Positions 10,231 through 23,700 of a DNA stretch of 64,000 nt are shown piece after piece. The DNA comes from Mytilisepta virgata (Eukaryota > Mollusca > Bivalvia > Mytilida > Mytilidae), in NCBI GenBank assembly GCA_028015205.1, contig CM051514.1:32070150-32134149 (forward strand). Reading direction: 5' to 3'. The stretch's first letter is position 1. Every line of letters begins with the position of its first letter. Under the pieces are notes generated by a model. It saw only the letters and a list, made by a program, of their open reading frames with translations. It ran no database searches and was not told the origin of the DNA. The position numbers and the translations under genes were made by a program.

Positions 10231-11457
10231 GGTACCTATTTTGTGAAATCAACTCTTACAGTTTTCCACCCACATCCTTGAAACTTCATAGAATGTTTCT
10301 ATATATATTGAAGATGTGCACCTCACTTTATGGAATTATTTCAGGAATTATTTCCCATTTTTCCAAACTTTGGAACTTAGTCGTTTTTTATTGACATCTT
10401 CAATAGAGGGTACCTATTTTGTGAAATCAACTCCTCCTACAGTTTTTCACCCACATCCTTGAAACTTCATAGAATGTTTCTATATATATTGAAGATGTGC
10501 ACCTCACTTTATGGAGTTATTTCAGGAATATTTCCCATTTTTCCAAACTTTGGAACTTTGTTGTTTTTTTATTGACATCTTCAATAGAGGGTACCTATTT
10601 TGTGAAATCAACTCCTCCTACAGTTTTTAACCCACATCCTTGAAACTTCATAGAATGTTTCTATATATACTGAAGATGTGCACCTCACTTTATGGAATTA
10701 TTTCAGGAATTATTTCCCATTTTTCCAAACTTTGGAACTTAGTTGTTTTTTTATTGACATCTTCAATAGAGGGTACCTATTTTGTGAAATCAACTCCTCC
10801 TACAGTTTTTCACCCACATCCTTGAAACTTCATAGAATGTTTTTATATATATTGAAGATGTGCACCTCACTTTATGGAATTATTTCAAGAATTATTTCCC
10901 ATTTTTCCAAACTTTGGAACTTAGTGGTTTTTTATTGACATCTTCAATAGAGGGTACCTATTTTGTGAAATCAACTCCTCCTACAGTTTTTCCCCCACAT
11001 CCTTGAAACGTCATAGAATGTTTCTATATATATTGAAGATGTGCACCTCACTTTATGGAATTATTTCAGGTTATTATTTCCCATTTTTCCAAACATTGGA
11101 ACTTAATGGTTTTTTATTGACATCTTCAATAGAGGGTACCTATTTTGTGAAATCAACTCCTCCTACAGTTTTTCACCCACATGCTTGAAACTTCATAGAA
11201 TGTTTCTATATATATTGAAGATGTGCACCTCACTTTATGGAATTATTTCAAGAATTATTTCCCATTTTTCCAAACTTTGGAACTTAGTCGTTTTTTATTG
11301 ACATCTTCAATAGAGGGTACCTATTTTGCGAAATCAACTCCTCCTACAGTTTTTCTCCCACATCATTGAAACTTCACAGAATCTTTTAATACATATTGAA
11401 GATGTGCACCCCACTTTATGGAATTATTTCAGGAATTATTTCCCATTTTTCCAAACA
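10231..11457 (+). repeat. Tandem satellite, about seven copies of a 181-bp unit
   Basis: GGTACCTATTTTGTGAAATC recurs at 10231, 10409, 10590, 10772, 10953, 11135 and 11316, a period of 178-182 bp. The last copy breaks off at about 11457. Units are near-identical by eye. Each holds an internal inverted pair, TATTGAAGATG against CATCTTCAATA. The period is not a multiple of three, so the short ORFs that recur in each unit change frame and are not genes. Confidence 0.93.
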
Positions 11458-11689
11458 AGTGTTTATCAACATGTAATCAAATCAAATATTGCTTACTTCA
11501 CCTATTTCTAATTAAATTGATGGCTGCCTCTGTGCTCGTACACCAACATACAACGTGTCTGATTTTGTCTATATAAATATTCATGACTGCCAATGTGCAA
11601 TATGATCTTGTAATCACCTTTGTCACCACTACAATAAACACCCAGCAACCCGGCCATTTGTGTCTTTGACCCATTTTCTTTCATATGTT

Positions 11690-11835
11690 CCGATTGAAAC
11701 CCTACCTCGTTTCATCCCCAAAAGCATACTTTTTAACCACCCAATCTTGAAGTGGGTGTCATTTGGTGAAATAACAAGCATGAAGCATGGGGCTATATCT
11801 GTATAAAATATTGAAACCATCAAGTAAACGGTTTC
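11690..11835 (+). repeat. Dispersed repeat, copy 1 of 2
   Basis: The stretch around AGCATACTTTTTAACCACCC, TGAAGTGGGTGTCATTTGG and GCTATATCTGTATAAAATATTG also appears at 12,655-12,805 in the same orientation. GCTGTTTCCATGGCAACGGCGG (11,880) likewise has a match near 12,530. Confidence 0.55.
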
Positions 11836-12324
11836 CAAGAACTAGAGATCTAAAGATGATGGATTTTTTTTATATTTTTGCTGTTTCCATGGCAACGGCG
11901 GTCATGTTGGATTTCTTTATATGACGTTGCAAAGTTTCAGATGGTGCTCTATTTTTCTGCCAAGTTTGGTTCAATTCCATTCGGCCGTTTCTGGGAACAT
12001 TCAAGGACCGTTCAGGTTAGGCGAGAAAAGAATGATAATAATAAGAAACAGATCAAAAACAATGTTTCTTTTTTATTTTCCAGTATCAAGTCTCAATGAT
12101 TTGTTTTCTAATTTTACGATTTTTTTTCTACTTTGACAGCCGCTATTTTGAAAATGCCTGTCGGCCGGAAGTTCTTTTACATAGATAAAGCACAACTCTA
12201 GGTGACCCTTGATTTATGTGCTAATTTTGGTCGCGATACCTTCAGCCGTTTTTGAGAACACTCGCGGATAAAACTCGGTCGGAGGACAGGAGAATAATAC
12301 TAGCTACACATGCAAATATAATTG

Positions 12325-12500
12325 TTAAGCTCAGCGTAACGGATGTTCCTCAAACGTTCCCATTGCCACATGGCTCCTAATATCAATTTCTACGGCTCCC
12401 TGAATTTTTTCGAATTTTTTTTATTTTTTTGAATTTTTTTTTCTCGAGTGGCGACCGAAAGAACTTGTAGTGACCTATTATTAAACGAAGTATCACGTCT
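12325..12500 (+). repeat. Dispersed repeat D, third copy
   Basis: It matches 9,935-10,115 from CAGCGTAACGGATGTTCC through CTCCTAATATCAATTTCTACGG to the GAGTGGCGACC end. Confidence 0.6.
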
Positions 12501-12654
12501 CTACGGTCATTTAAATGTTTGTCTTATATTTGCTGTTTCCATGGCAATGGCGGCCATTTTGAAAAATCCAGAGTCAAAAAGCACATCTACGCATACTTCT
12601 CTACCATCATATCAAATTTGGAGTGGCTAGGACATATAGAATAGTATTATTCTA

Positions 12655-12805
12655 GAAGGTCCCATGTAAGACATGTTTCTATCAACCCCCTACCGCTTTT
12701 GAGCCCCTAAAACATACTTTTTAACCCCCTCCCCAGTGTTGAAGTGGGTGTCATTTGGAGAAACAACATACATGCGGCTATATCTGTATAAAATATTGAA
12801 ATCAT
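12655..12805 (+). repeat. Dispersed repeat, copy 2 of 2
   Basis: This is the direct counterpart of 11,690-11,835. The two copies and the D repeats suggest that a larger repeat was duplicated or transposed around the satellite. Confidence 0.55.
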
Positions 12806-12809
12806 TTGT

Positions 12810-13655
12810 TAGATAAATCATCACAGATTGATTGGTAGGTACAACGTTTGTGAGTTAGCTTTCACTTGCTTCTTCAATTGACACTTCACTATAGCACCTG
12901 ATGTCACTCCCGTTTTTAAGTGAGAGTTCAGATTGCAAGTGCTTTAGCTTGTATGCTGCATTATTCTATGTTGGTCCAATTCTGATTAGTTTATTATATG
13001 TTTTTAATTCTTTAGATATACATATGGTGACAATTGTTTTTTGAAAGCTACAAAACATCAAATGTTTATAAATATACAACCAAAGCAAACCAGCTCGAGA
13101 TGGCTTCAACTGACTGCACGAAAATCGTAATAACGAAAATTATCTACGACTTCACAATACAAAGTAAATATCTGTTCAATAGTAGAAAGAATAACACTTC
13201 TTTCTCAGTATTTTCATTACATTGTATTTTTAAGAGGCATATTTTTTTCACAATGTGTCTTTTTACTATTTTGTGGTTTATTAGCAAGAGTGGTCCAATA
13301 TTTCATACCTGATAAATATTATATGTCTCAACTTTTTCAGTTGCGACGCTCTTCTGCAGACAGTTTAACAATTTAAGTTTGGTAAAATATATTTGTTTGA
13401 TTTGTTAAAAAAACAAAAACAAAAATACAAAATGACCAGAACGATGGTTTAACCAGAATGTATACAATTTAAATTACCATCACCGTATAAATCAGCTGAC
13501 CTTTCAAATGCATCTGTATGATTGACTTAACAGATCAATAGTATACCTTGCAGAACATGGGTTACTAAGGGCAGATAATGGACTAGCATGTTCTGGGAAC
13601 AATTATATTTTACCCACTGAAATATTAGATATGACAAACATACTGAAAGACTCCC
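12810..13655. other. AT-rich DNA, nothing recognised
   Basis: No gene or clear repeat. A TTAGTTTATTATATG phrase near 12,980 is shared with about 43,205. Confidence 0.4.
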
Positions 13656-13659
13656 TGAC

Positions 13660-14301
13660 CTTTACTTTTAGGGGCATTTCAGCAACCATACAACAATGTT
13701 ACATGAAACATCTATACGTCTCGTCATTCTTAAGTTAGGTTTTCGGATAGCACGTCATGCATTTGTGGTAATGTGTTACAACGGAGGAAAAGGATTGTTT
13801 CGTTGCGTTTGGTATCTTACAATTAATGGTGCTGTCAGAAATATTACGAGATAACACGAATTTTTAATTTTGAATTATTATGGAGCAATGGCATACATAG
13901 TGTATAGAGTATTGTTTTGGAAATGGAAATTAGTTTGAAATACATGTACATGTTTATGAAATGTTGAAAAACTTCAAAAAGATTTAGAAAATTTGACCAA
14001 TAAAAGTATGGAAAAAACCTTACACGCAGCTACATGTACACAGCACGTACCCAGCTCTGGATACGTGATTTTCTCGCTGCGTTGAAGACCCATTGGTAGC
14101 CTTGAGGTGTTTCCTGCTCTTTGGTCGGATTGTTCTCTCTTTTACACATTCATCGTTTCCATTCTCTATTCTAATATGAATCACATTGACTTGGAAACAA
14201 AGGTCGTTGATGTAAAGAATTATAATAATAACGAAGTGAAAAAATTATAAAGTCGATCGTTTTAATCAATAAACTCAACAACCAAAACCATATCAAACAT
14301 A
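13660..14301. repeat. Segment duplicated at 33.37-34.0 kb
   Basis: CAGCAACCATACAA and GGTTTTCGGATAGC (13,682-13,750), GTTTATGAAATG (about 13,955) and AATATGAATCACATT plus ATCAATAAACTCAACA (14,170-14,285) recur in the same order at 33,390-34,020. Spacing differs and divergence is substantial. The segment lies just downstream of the 3' end of the minus-strand Ig gene, so the match suggests an old duplication of its flank. A GCTGCGTTGAAGACCCATTG phrase at 14,076 also occurs at about 9,881. Confidence 0.6.
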
Positions 14302-14659
14302 CAGTTAGGTGCAGATATAACTTAGAGCAGTTCTGCTGACTGTTTGAGAACTTTAGAACTGCTCTTGAATGGAAGCCGGATTGCTCTAGAACAGCTCTAA
14401 ACTGTCATGGTCAAGAACAACTCTAACGTGTCATGGTCTAGAATAGTCCTATAACCAGTCATAGTCTAGAACAGTTCTAGTAACAGTCGGGATTTGGAAT
14501 ATATAAGAAATCCCAACTTAAAGTTTCGGTAAAGTCTTTGTAACACTTTAAATAAAAATACAACAATTAAAAAAAGCTGTTCTAAAAAAGCAGTCTTGAC
14601 CTAGAGCAGAACTGCTCTGCAAGTTAACTTGGACGAGAGGTTATGACTGGTCGCAACTT
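14302..14659 (-). mobile_element. 358-bp inverted-repeat element (MITE) with TA target, copy 1
   Basis: TA dinucleotides flank the element (14300-14301 and 14660-14661). Its ends are CAGTTAGGTGCAGATATAAC and, inverted, AAGTTGCGACCAGTCATAAC. The interior repeats motifs such as TAGAGCAGTTCTGCT and GTTCTAGACCATGA. The duplicated locus at about 34,013-34,030 reads straight through (CAAACATATTGATC), giving a natural empty site that fixes the boundaries. A second copy in the opposite orientation is at 21.15-21.48 kb. A TA target suggests Tc1/mariner-type mobilisation; no transposase is encoded. Confidence 0.82.
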
Positions 14660-14663
14660 TATT
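14658..14663 (-). terminator. Candidate polyadenylation signal AATAAA of Ig gene 1
   Basis: On the minus strand AATAAA lies about 135 bases after the stop codon at 14799. It is made from the last two bases of the MITE, the TA target and two flanking bases, so the insertion appears to have created it. Confidence 0.5.
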
Positions 14664-14798
14664 GATCAAACGAAACGTCTATTATTCGTCACAAAACCTG
14701 TATTCTTTCATCATATTCATTCTTCATCACTTTTTCGTCCACTGACCTAATTCACTTGTACATTTCTTTCCTAGGTACATTTATACATTAGGTCTACT

Positions 14799-17700
14799 TT
14801 AAAGTGCGTTCGTAGCTCCAATACTTGTATCCTGTTCTTCTTCTTCCTGCTCGTCATTGTTTGACTGTAAAAAAATACAGAAACAAATAGTCAAATATTC
14901 TATGCATGAAATATACTATAACTTTAACCATTAATATGTGTTTTATTCGCATATTTGTTTTTATAAATAAAAAGATTTGTGTGATTTATTCGGTGAGCGA
15001 TGAACAATAATAACTGACGTGATAAAGGTACTTGTAGACCCTGAAGGAAAAGACTAGAACATAACAAAATAATACTTGTGGTCATTTTGTTTTGGTATAA
15101 TTTTTTTGGTCATTTTGACATTTTTTAATTTGCTCTTCAAAATTGTGGATAATTGTTTTGATTTTCTACATTCTAGGCCTTGGGCACAACTGACGAGTTA
15201 TAAATCGACGACATGTATGTGCATCAAAATTATTATCAAAGAATTGAATAGCTTAGAACGCAATTGCTCTTCGTCAGGTGTTACACTTATTTTCTACAGT
15301 GAAAATCTACAATATGTTATTTGCAAGAAAATAACAACGGACATACTTGTATTTAACATTTAACATTAGCAAAAGCGAAAAAATTTTCGTGTGTATCATT
15401 ATAACAATACATCTTGATGAAGAAATCCCTACATCGCGTAAAATTATACCATAACCATAAAAATAACCACTCAGCACAAAAGAAGAGCCTCCCAGGAGCC
15501 TACAGCGTTAACTGGATTGAATGTGTCAATCATCGGCTACAAAAAGATTAACCATCTGATTCATTGTTGGCCAGCTAAGGTGACAGTCTTCATCATCGGA
15601 TACATACCAATGCTTCCAAGTTCAGTTCCCTTTTTTCGCAGTAGCTTCGGAGCTAGTATTTAATGTTATCAGGCACAATAGTAGTTTCGGAGCTAGTATT
15701 TTATGTTATCAGGCACAATTTTGTAAAAGAAAACACCATCTAAGGACAGTCCAGACCAACAGGAACAAATCTGAAACAGGGCCATCTAAGGACCATTGCG
15801 CCATGTGTGGTTCGAATTGGCCAAGAAGATTTTTAAATAAAATGTTACCACAGGATCATATGTAAAACTAAGTTTGGCAGTGGCAGTCATTTTGGTTCGC
15901 AGTCCGGGTCACCGGACACAATTCTGAAAGAGGACCATCTAAGGTTAAGCTTCATCGTTTCGTCCAAATTTATCACGAGGGTTCAGAAAAGAACATTTTG
16001 AAAACAGCCATCTTAGTTGACAGACTTTGGTCAATTGATTTCAGACGAGAAGATTTTTAATTAAATTTTCCCAGAGGGCCCTATGTTCAACTAAATCGGT
16101 TGTGACAACCATCTTGATTGACAGTTCGGGTCATCTGACAAGGACGATTCCATTACAGTTTGCTCCTAATTGGCACAGTGGTTTCAGAGAAAATCTTTCA
16201 GGAAATTTTACTTCAAGTTTCCTATTTTTAACTTTCCCTTCTTGAGTACCAATATACCAGCATCGTCTGCATATGGCGTCTACGTTGCTCAGCTTATCCG
16301 ATTTTCAAGGGCATGCGTGAGTTGCCCTGACTTTTTAAAAAAAGGATAACTGCCGTTACAAAAGCTTCTGAACCAGGGTTTTATCTGGGATAAAGTGATG
16401 TCTTCACTTAGGAAATTTTACGGTCGTCATAACAAACTGGTTGACCGTCACAGTGTTCCAATATCTAAGATGATTTTGGACCTGTTCCCTCTGTCGTAAC
16501 ATTTCATGTGCTTCCACCGATTTATGACTTCCACCGAATTGACTTGTTGAACTTCACGACGGTAGCCGTATACGGAGCAGGAACTGCTGGGTTCACTCTT
16601 GGTTTTTATAGGAGTTCGTGTTTGTTCATTGTTTTTGTTTTCGGTATTTATTTGTTGTGCTTGTGGTTGTTCATTTGTCTTCCCGGGTTTGTCTGTCCAA
16701 TGGATTACGTTTTTTATTTACTCCTTAGGTATATCCGTCCCTTTTGCGACGACGGAGGATTGATGACGGACATTGGAATGGTTCACATGGACCTTTGATC
16801 CAGATGAACAAATGTATGATGTGAAATAAGTCAAGAAATACGAAAGGGATATTCGAATGAGGGGAAAATCGAAACAACTGACAAACCCAGGAGAACAACG
16901 AAGACGAGACTAAACCAATACAAGCACTACAATTAAAAACTAAAAAAATATGAACAACATGGACCCCACCAAATATCCGGTGGTAGACTAAGATGCTCCG
17001 GAAGAGTAAGCAGCCTCTGCTTCCTGCAGGACACCCGACATGCTGCCCATGTCAAATCCGGTATGAGGAAGGGACAACATCAATGGAACAGGACTATTTT
17101 CATTTGGGAAACATTTTTTTCATACCTGTCAACCAAATCACAAATTGTTACCAAAAAGATTGACATGGACCGTTGACAATACAGTTTGTACAAGTAAACA
17201 TATGCATGCCTTTGCACACAGTGAAATGAATTAGCACATTAATTTTTTTTTAATTGACACACATGTCTTCGTATCTTACTTACAATATTTGTTAATGGGA
17301 TATCACTACCTGCTGTGGGTTTCCCACGACATCCTAAGTAAAAAAAGGCAATTTAATATCTATAACAATAGGGTCCCAAAAGCCTGAATCGCTCACCTGT
17401 TATCTTTTGTGTACCGGTAGATCTTGCATCAATGATTATTTATGTTATTTAACGTATATCGTCGCAATTTTCGCAATTAATATTGACCAGTACAGCTAAA
17501 ATATCTGAACCCAAATAGCTATGGTTACTAGGGGATTATCATCGGTTGCTATGGACTTTTTCAATGGTATTGACTCTTGACCTTCCATTTAAACTTGAAC
17601 ATGTAAATTGTAGGGTCCTAAACCCAAACATATATGGTTGCTAGGGACTTTTTCTCCGGTTGCTATGAACTTTTAGAATGACCTTGACCCTTGACCTTTT

Positions 17701-20700
17701 TTGACTTGTACATGTAAAATATAAGGACCTAAATTCAAATATTCATGGTTGCTAGGCATTTTTTCATCTGTTGCTAGGGACTTCTTCATCGGTTGCTATG
17801 GAATTTTTAAATGACCTTGACCCTTTAAGCTCCATTTTACTTGTACAGGTACCATTTAATTTATTTCAAGTAACATCTGGGACAATGTCAGATTATTATT
17901 TTCTGTTTACATGTAAATAATCTTTCAAGGTAAAAAAAAACTCCTATCAGGGTCAATTAACGATTTTGGTCATGTTGACTTATTTGTAAATCTTACTTTA
18001 GTGAACATTTTTGCTGTATACAGTTTGTCTTTATCTATAATAATATTCAAGCTAATAACCTAAAACTGCAAAATTGACTTAAGATCAACAAATCATGTGC
18101 TATAAACCAAAAATGAGTTGACCTATTCGTCTGAAAATTTCATGACAGGTAGATCTTGACATCATAAGCATATTTACTACTTGTCAGTTTTAGTTTTCCA
18201 GATATGAGACAAAACGTGCATTCTCACCTATGTTCTATTGATAGCCAGGGCAGCCATGTTTCTCGATGGACAAGTAAATAAAACACAAAATTTATACTAG
18301 ATACCCTAATGATCTGTCAGTCTAAGTTTGGCTGAAATTGATTTTGCTTCAGAGGAGAAGATTTTTAAAAGTTAACAAAAATGACGAAAAAAATGTGAAA
18401 AATTGTCTTTAAAGGGCAAAAACTCCTACAAGGGGTCAATTGACGATTTTGGTCATGTTGACTTATTTGTAGATCTTACTTTGCTGAACATTTATGTTGT
18501 TTACAGTTTGTCTTTAACTATAATAATATTCAAGACAACAATCTAAAACTGCAAAATTTTACGACGGACGGACGGGCGGACGACGAACGCCAAGTGAAGG
18601 CAAAAGCTCACATGTCCTTTTAGGACAGGTGAACTAAAAAAACATATGAGATATTCATCAATCAGGCAAAATCGCACTTGGTCAATAACAATTCTACAGA
18701 AGTGCATAAATTATACCATGAAATTACTTTCATCTATATAAATATACATATATGATGGCTTTTATTTTAATATTAATCATGCATAAAACATGCAAGGATA
18801 TTTGGTAAGCTTCAATGACACAACATCCAATAGGATTGCACACTGAAATAGATTGATTAAATCTAAATAAATCTAATTTATGAATTAAAATTTAAACGTG
18901 CATCAAAAACATAGACTGTGGAACACTATATATACATGATACATCTATGATATACCAAACTCGGTAAATATTAACAGTCAAAGGTTAAAGGTTTATTTAA
19001 GAAACCTTATAATATTTGTACAACTCAACGTTCTCATATATTTTGTAGATTTATGAAGTGAAATACACCTTCTAATTGACAGACTAGAAAATATATGCCA
19101 GTTTTAGATATGAAATTTTTGTTCCGATGTTTATCGCAAAGGATCATGTACGTCCAGAATGAATAATTTTCGTATGATCATTTTGTAATATAAAAAACAT
19201 GAAAGGAGGGGCACGGTAGATTCACTCTTAAAACAAAATCCCTCCAAATTGCGTTAGAAATGTGTGAAAAAGGAACATTACTTTTATTGTTGGTTTTAAT
19301 ATTAAAGTCATACCGAGATATTAAACGCAGAGAAAAATCAGATAAAAAATTCCAACTACTACTGTCATAATATACGAACAATTTTCATTTAACAAACTTT
19401 TGCATTGAACTTTTACATTTTACCTGATATCTTGGACCGCAGTTTACTTCTTTGTGTATATATTACCAGGAAAATAAAAATTACAACTACTGCCCAACAA
19501 ATAATCTCTCTTTCCCATGCCTTAGTTTCAGCTAAAAAGAAATGTATTGTTTATGCATTAGAAAGAAAATTGATTTGAATAGTTGTGTTCTATACATGTA
19601 AGTTTTTCATCAATTCAGTATATTTAAGGACATAGATACATGTGTAACAAAGGACAACTTTTTAAAATACTTTAAACACTTTTTCTTGATAATATCTACC
19701 ACAAGGTACAATGGGTACAACAATACAATTACCTGGAATTATAACAATAAATATTTCATATTTTGGAGGAATGACGTTCTTTTTGGCTGCGCGGGATGTA
19801 TAAGTACTAAGCCCGTTATGATTGGAATGGGATATACGATCTTATACACCCGTGGTTTCAAGATGCCATGCTATTTTTACATTTAAGAATCTTCCGGTTA
19901 ACCCATTGTGAAAATTCTAAACTAAATGGTCTGTTAAAAGGCGAAAGTCGGATTTTATGAATATTAAGCAACGAGCAATTAAATATATGTATGTAAACAT
20001 GGTAAATGTAGGTAATCCGTCACATGTTTGTATCTGTAAAAGTAATAACTGATGAAAATATGTCTAATATATTATGATGTCAGTATTTCTGCAAAATTAT
20101 TTCTTAAAACATTTGTGGATCTGTATATTAGCAAATCTTGTACATCAAAACTGGTATCAAATAATTTATTTTTAATCTCTTATGTTCAATATCGAAAGAC
20201 GAAAAGGATAAAGCCAAAATCAGAAATGTTTATACATATAGAATACTGAAGCAATAAGATAGAAGACCAAAGATCAAAGAAACAACAAGCTGAGAACAAA
20301 TACTACAGATATGTAACAGCATAAGTAACACGCATCTTGCACATCAAATATACTTTATTTTCGGCTGTATCATATCTTACCTTTTGCAAATAAATTATCT
20401 GTCAAGTCGGGACAAAAGAGTGAATATTAAAATAATCATTAGGTTATTCCAGACGCATTTCAAGTCAAAATTATAAGATATTTTAGATTTGTGTTAAATG
20501 TATAGGCCTGGCAGCAATCATCTTCATGGAAATGTTTATTTTTTAAAGACTTCTTGTAATATTTTGTGATATTTGTTTCCCAAGACCGGTGTTCTATCGA
20601 ATTCGCCAATAACTCCTGACTTTGATTTGATGGAATCTCTTCTCTGTATATACGCAGAGTGCTTACTTCACAGAATAATCATTAACCCGGGACATATATT

Positions 20701-23700
20701 TCAACAATAAACAACGATAGCCCATGTATTAACATTTAACATTTACTGGAAAAACCTTAATCCCTGGTTGAAATATCTGCTCTATAATAAAATTCGAGAG
20801 CCTAAAAGTTGAACTTTTTTACTGTTTAAAACAAACAAAACCAATAAATAAAAGTTAGTTTATAAGCTAGAGAATATGACTGCTTTCCGGTCTAAGACAG
20901 TACATGCTTATCTAAGTATTAATTCAAAATTAGCTTATGTTCACTTCCTTATTATGTAATACTGTAATAAGGTAATTAATTAGTGATACACTACTTTCAG
21001 ATTCTTCCATCTTTTTTTTCAAAATGTAGATCGTAAGTTATAACATTTTAATTTACTCATATAATTTGAGATCCTGTTCAGTTCTATATACATACAGAAA
21101 GACTAGGCATCTGTGATGGATAACCGGAGCTAAACCCAGAGCTACAGTCCATGACTGCTTTATTTCAGTGTGGTATTTCTATTTATAGTGTTAAAAAAGA
21201 CTGAAACTTTAAGCTATGTTTTCTTATTTATTCTAAATCCTGACTGTTAATAGAACTGTTCTGGACTATGACTGGTTATCGAAATGTTCTAGACCATGAA
21301 AGGTTAGAGCTGTTCTTGACCATGACAGCCTAGAGCAGTCAGTATTGGTCAGGATTCTATTCTAGAGCAGTCAGGATTTTATTCTAGAGCCGTTCTAAAG
21401 CAGTCAGCAGAACTGCTCCAAGTGTCAGTAGAACTGCTCTAAGTTAACTTGGCGAGAGGTTATGTCTGCACCTAACTGTATCTAGCGCGTCCCAAGGTGG
21501 CGGATAGGGAAGACCCTTGGGAGGTTGTCAGGTCCTAATACGGAAAGCCTAACCTCGCATCAGAGGGGTTAACGTGTTTGGAGAATGCCACGTCCTGCTT
21601 GCTAAAGATACCTTCTTTAGTTTTCGAAAAATAGTAGGATAATGCCGCTAAAGAAGGCTAAATCATCCAACCATACACATCCATCCACCCTTTTACAGTG
21701 GCAGTCAAAATTGGTTCCCCTCTGTGTTCCGCCCCATCCCTATTTGAACTGTTTGATAAATTGTTGAACTGGTTCTCGTCCTGAAGAAGCATGAAATATT
21801 TGCCACTAGACGTTAAGCAAAAAACAAATCAATCAATCAATCACATAATATGAATCGTGTGTTTATGGTTTTTATTTTAATTTTAATAATTTAAATTTAA
21901 ATAATTCCCTATGTAGTAGAGTTTCAGAAGTAAAATCGTAATACTAAATGGTGCTAGATGTTAGATGATCAAAAGCTGTCGGTTTGATACTGATTGGAGA
22001 TGTATATTTAAATTGTATCCACAAGATCAAAAGAAATTTTTTGACAATCAAAAATAGTCAAAATGAAATAAAAGGTCATAAAAAATATATGCTGAGATTT
22101 GTTTTAATACTAGAAAATAATAAAATGGGAACACTTTGGTGTGTTAAACTATATGTTAAAAGAAAAATTAAAAATCTTGACAAAATATCTCTGTCTTATC
22201 TTTCTAAAGTTCGATAAAACTTTCTGGCTTATAGATCGATATGTGAACAGTGCGTAATTATCTCAATATATAGCCATCGGTGTCCTTCTGAAATAGATAT
22301 TATTAACAAAAAATGAAATGAAACAATACCTTCTGATTGTTTTGAAAGAGGCTTAATCAAAACTGTCGTTGTTGCAGTTTCGTTTGTATTGTCACCATGG
22401 TAACATTTCCAAGAGCCATTTTCACATTCAACTGTGTTTACCATCAGTATTGTAGTTTCGTTTGTTATACTCTGCCTCAGATTGCGATCACATTCTCCTG
22501 GAGCCGTATGTGGTATAGGAGCAGTACAGTGCCCTCGTCTTTGTCCGTGTGGATCCTCAAAATGTACACTTAACGACATATTCTGAACTTTACACGTCAA
22601 ACACAATGTTGTCCCCTCCGTTCTCCATGAGAGGGAAACGTTGTGCGGACGTTTACCATTTGCCACTACAAGAGAATTAGTATTCTAGTTATCAAAGAAG
22701 CATGCCTCTAAAAACCCGAAGTTTCTATTCAGAAATTTAAGATTCATATAACCAATGTATAAACACATTGTTATCCATCTGATCCATGTTTGAATAGAAA
22801 CATTTGCTTTTATATTATTCGTAAAAATCGAAAATATCAACTAATGCGCATTATAAAAGATAACTTGTGACAATTATTTGGAACCTATCCGTCAATGCCT
22901 GACAATGACGCTATCCGTCAATAAATAAACTTCATGAGATAATGGTGCGTAGTGAAATAGAAATAAAACAATTATTTACATAAAAAACTATATTCTGAAA
23001 AAAAACTTTATACATGTAGTACGACCACTTTTTAATTAAAAAGATCTAGAATTGATTTTATGTCATAGAAAAAAATATATATTTTGATGATTATTAAATA
23101 AAAATTCACCCACACCAAAACAATTTTGTAAAGAAAATGTTTATTACTACAGGATTCTTCAGACTTTAGCGGTTCTAGTTAATTAAGAATTTTTTTATTA
23201 AAAAAAATCATTCCCGCCGATGAATAAATAAGGTAAAATCCAGAAAACTGTTTATCTGTAAAATTGTGCAGAGCCGCTATGAATGTTTATACACAAATTA
23301 AGATATTAAGAAATTGTTTATTAAATCACATATTATCCATTCTGAATTATTGTTAGCATCGCAAAATAACAAAAAACTAGGTACATGTATAACTGTTACA
23401 ATAAGGTACATAACAGTATTAACAAAACTCGCAAGTCCATAAGACGTGTGACAAAACTGGTATCACACCACTGGAAAATTGCAACCGTAATGGTCCTGAC
23501 TTGGTACAGGCATTTCAAAAGAAATGGTGGGTTGAATCTAGGTTTTACAGCGCGCCAAACCTCCCGCTTCCATTACGGCATAAAAGTACCAGTGGTGGTA
23601 ATCAACATAGATATGCTGATGTCAAAGTTGGTAAAGTAGAAACAAAACACCAAGATAAGTTATAAAAAACAATCTTCAATGATAGTAGTAGAAGATACTG

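Noticed and set aside
10231..11457. CRISPR-like array or repeated gene
   Set aside because: The units are contiguous and 181 bp long with no unique spacers, the context is eukaryotic, and the recurring ORFs shift frame with each unit.
16508..16798. 96-codon hydrophobic ORF resembling a membrane protein
   Set aside because: The DNA is the non-coding tail of a Penelope-type element, also found at 50.9 kb.
23385..23639. 84-codon plus-strand ORF
   Set aside because: It is antisense to the 3' tail of the Penelope-type element.
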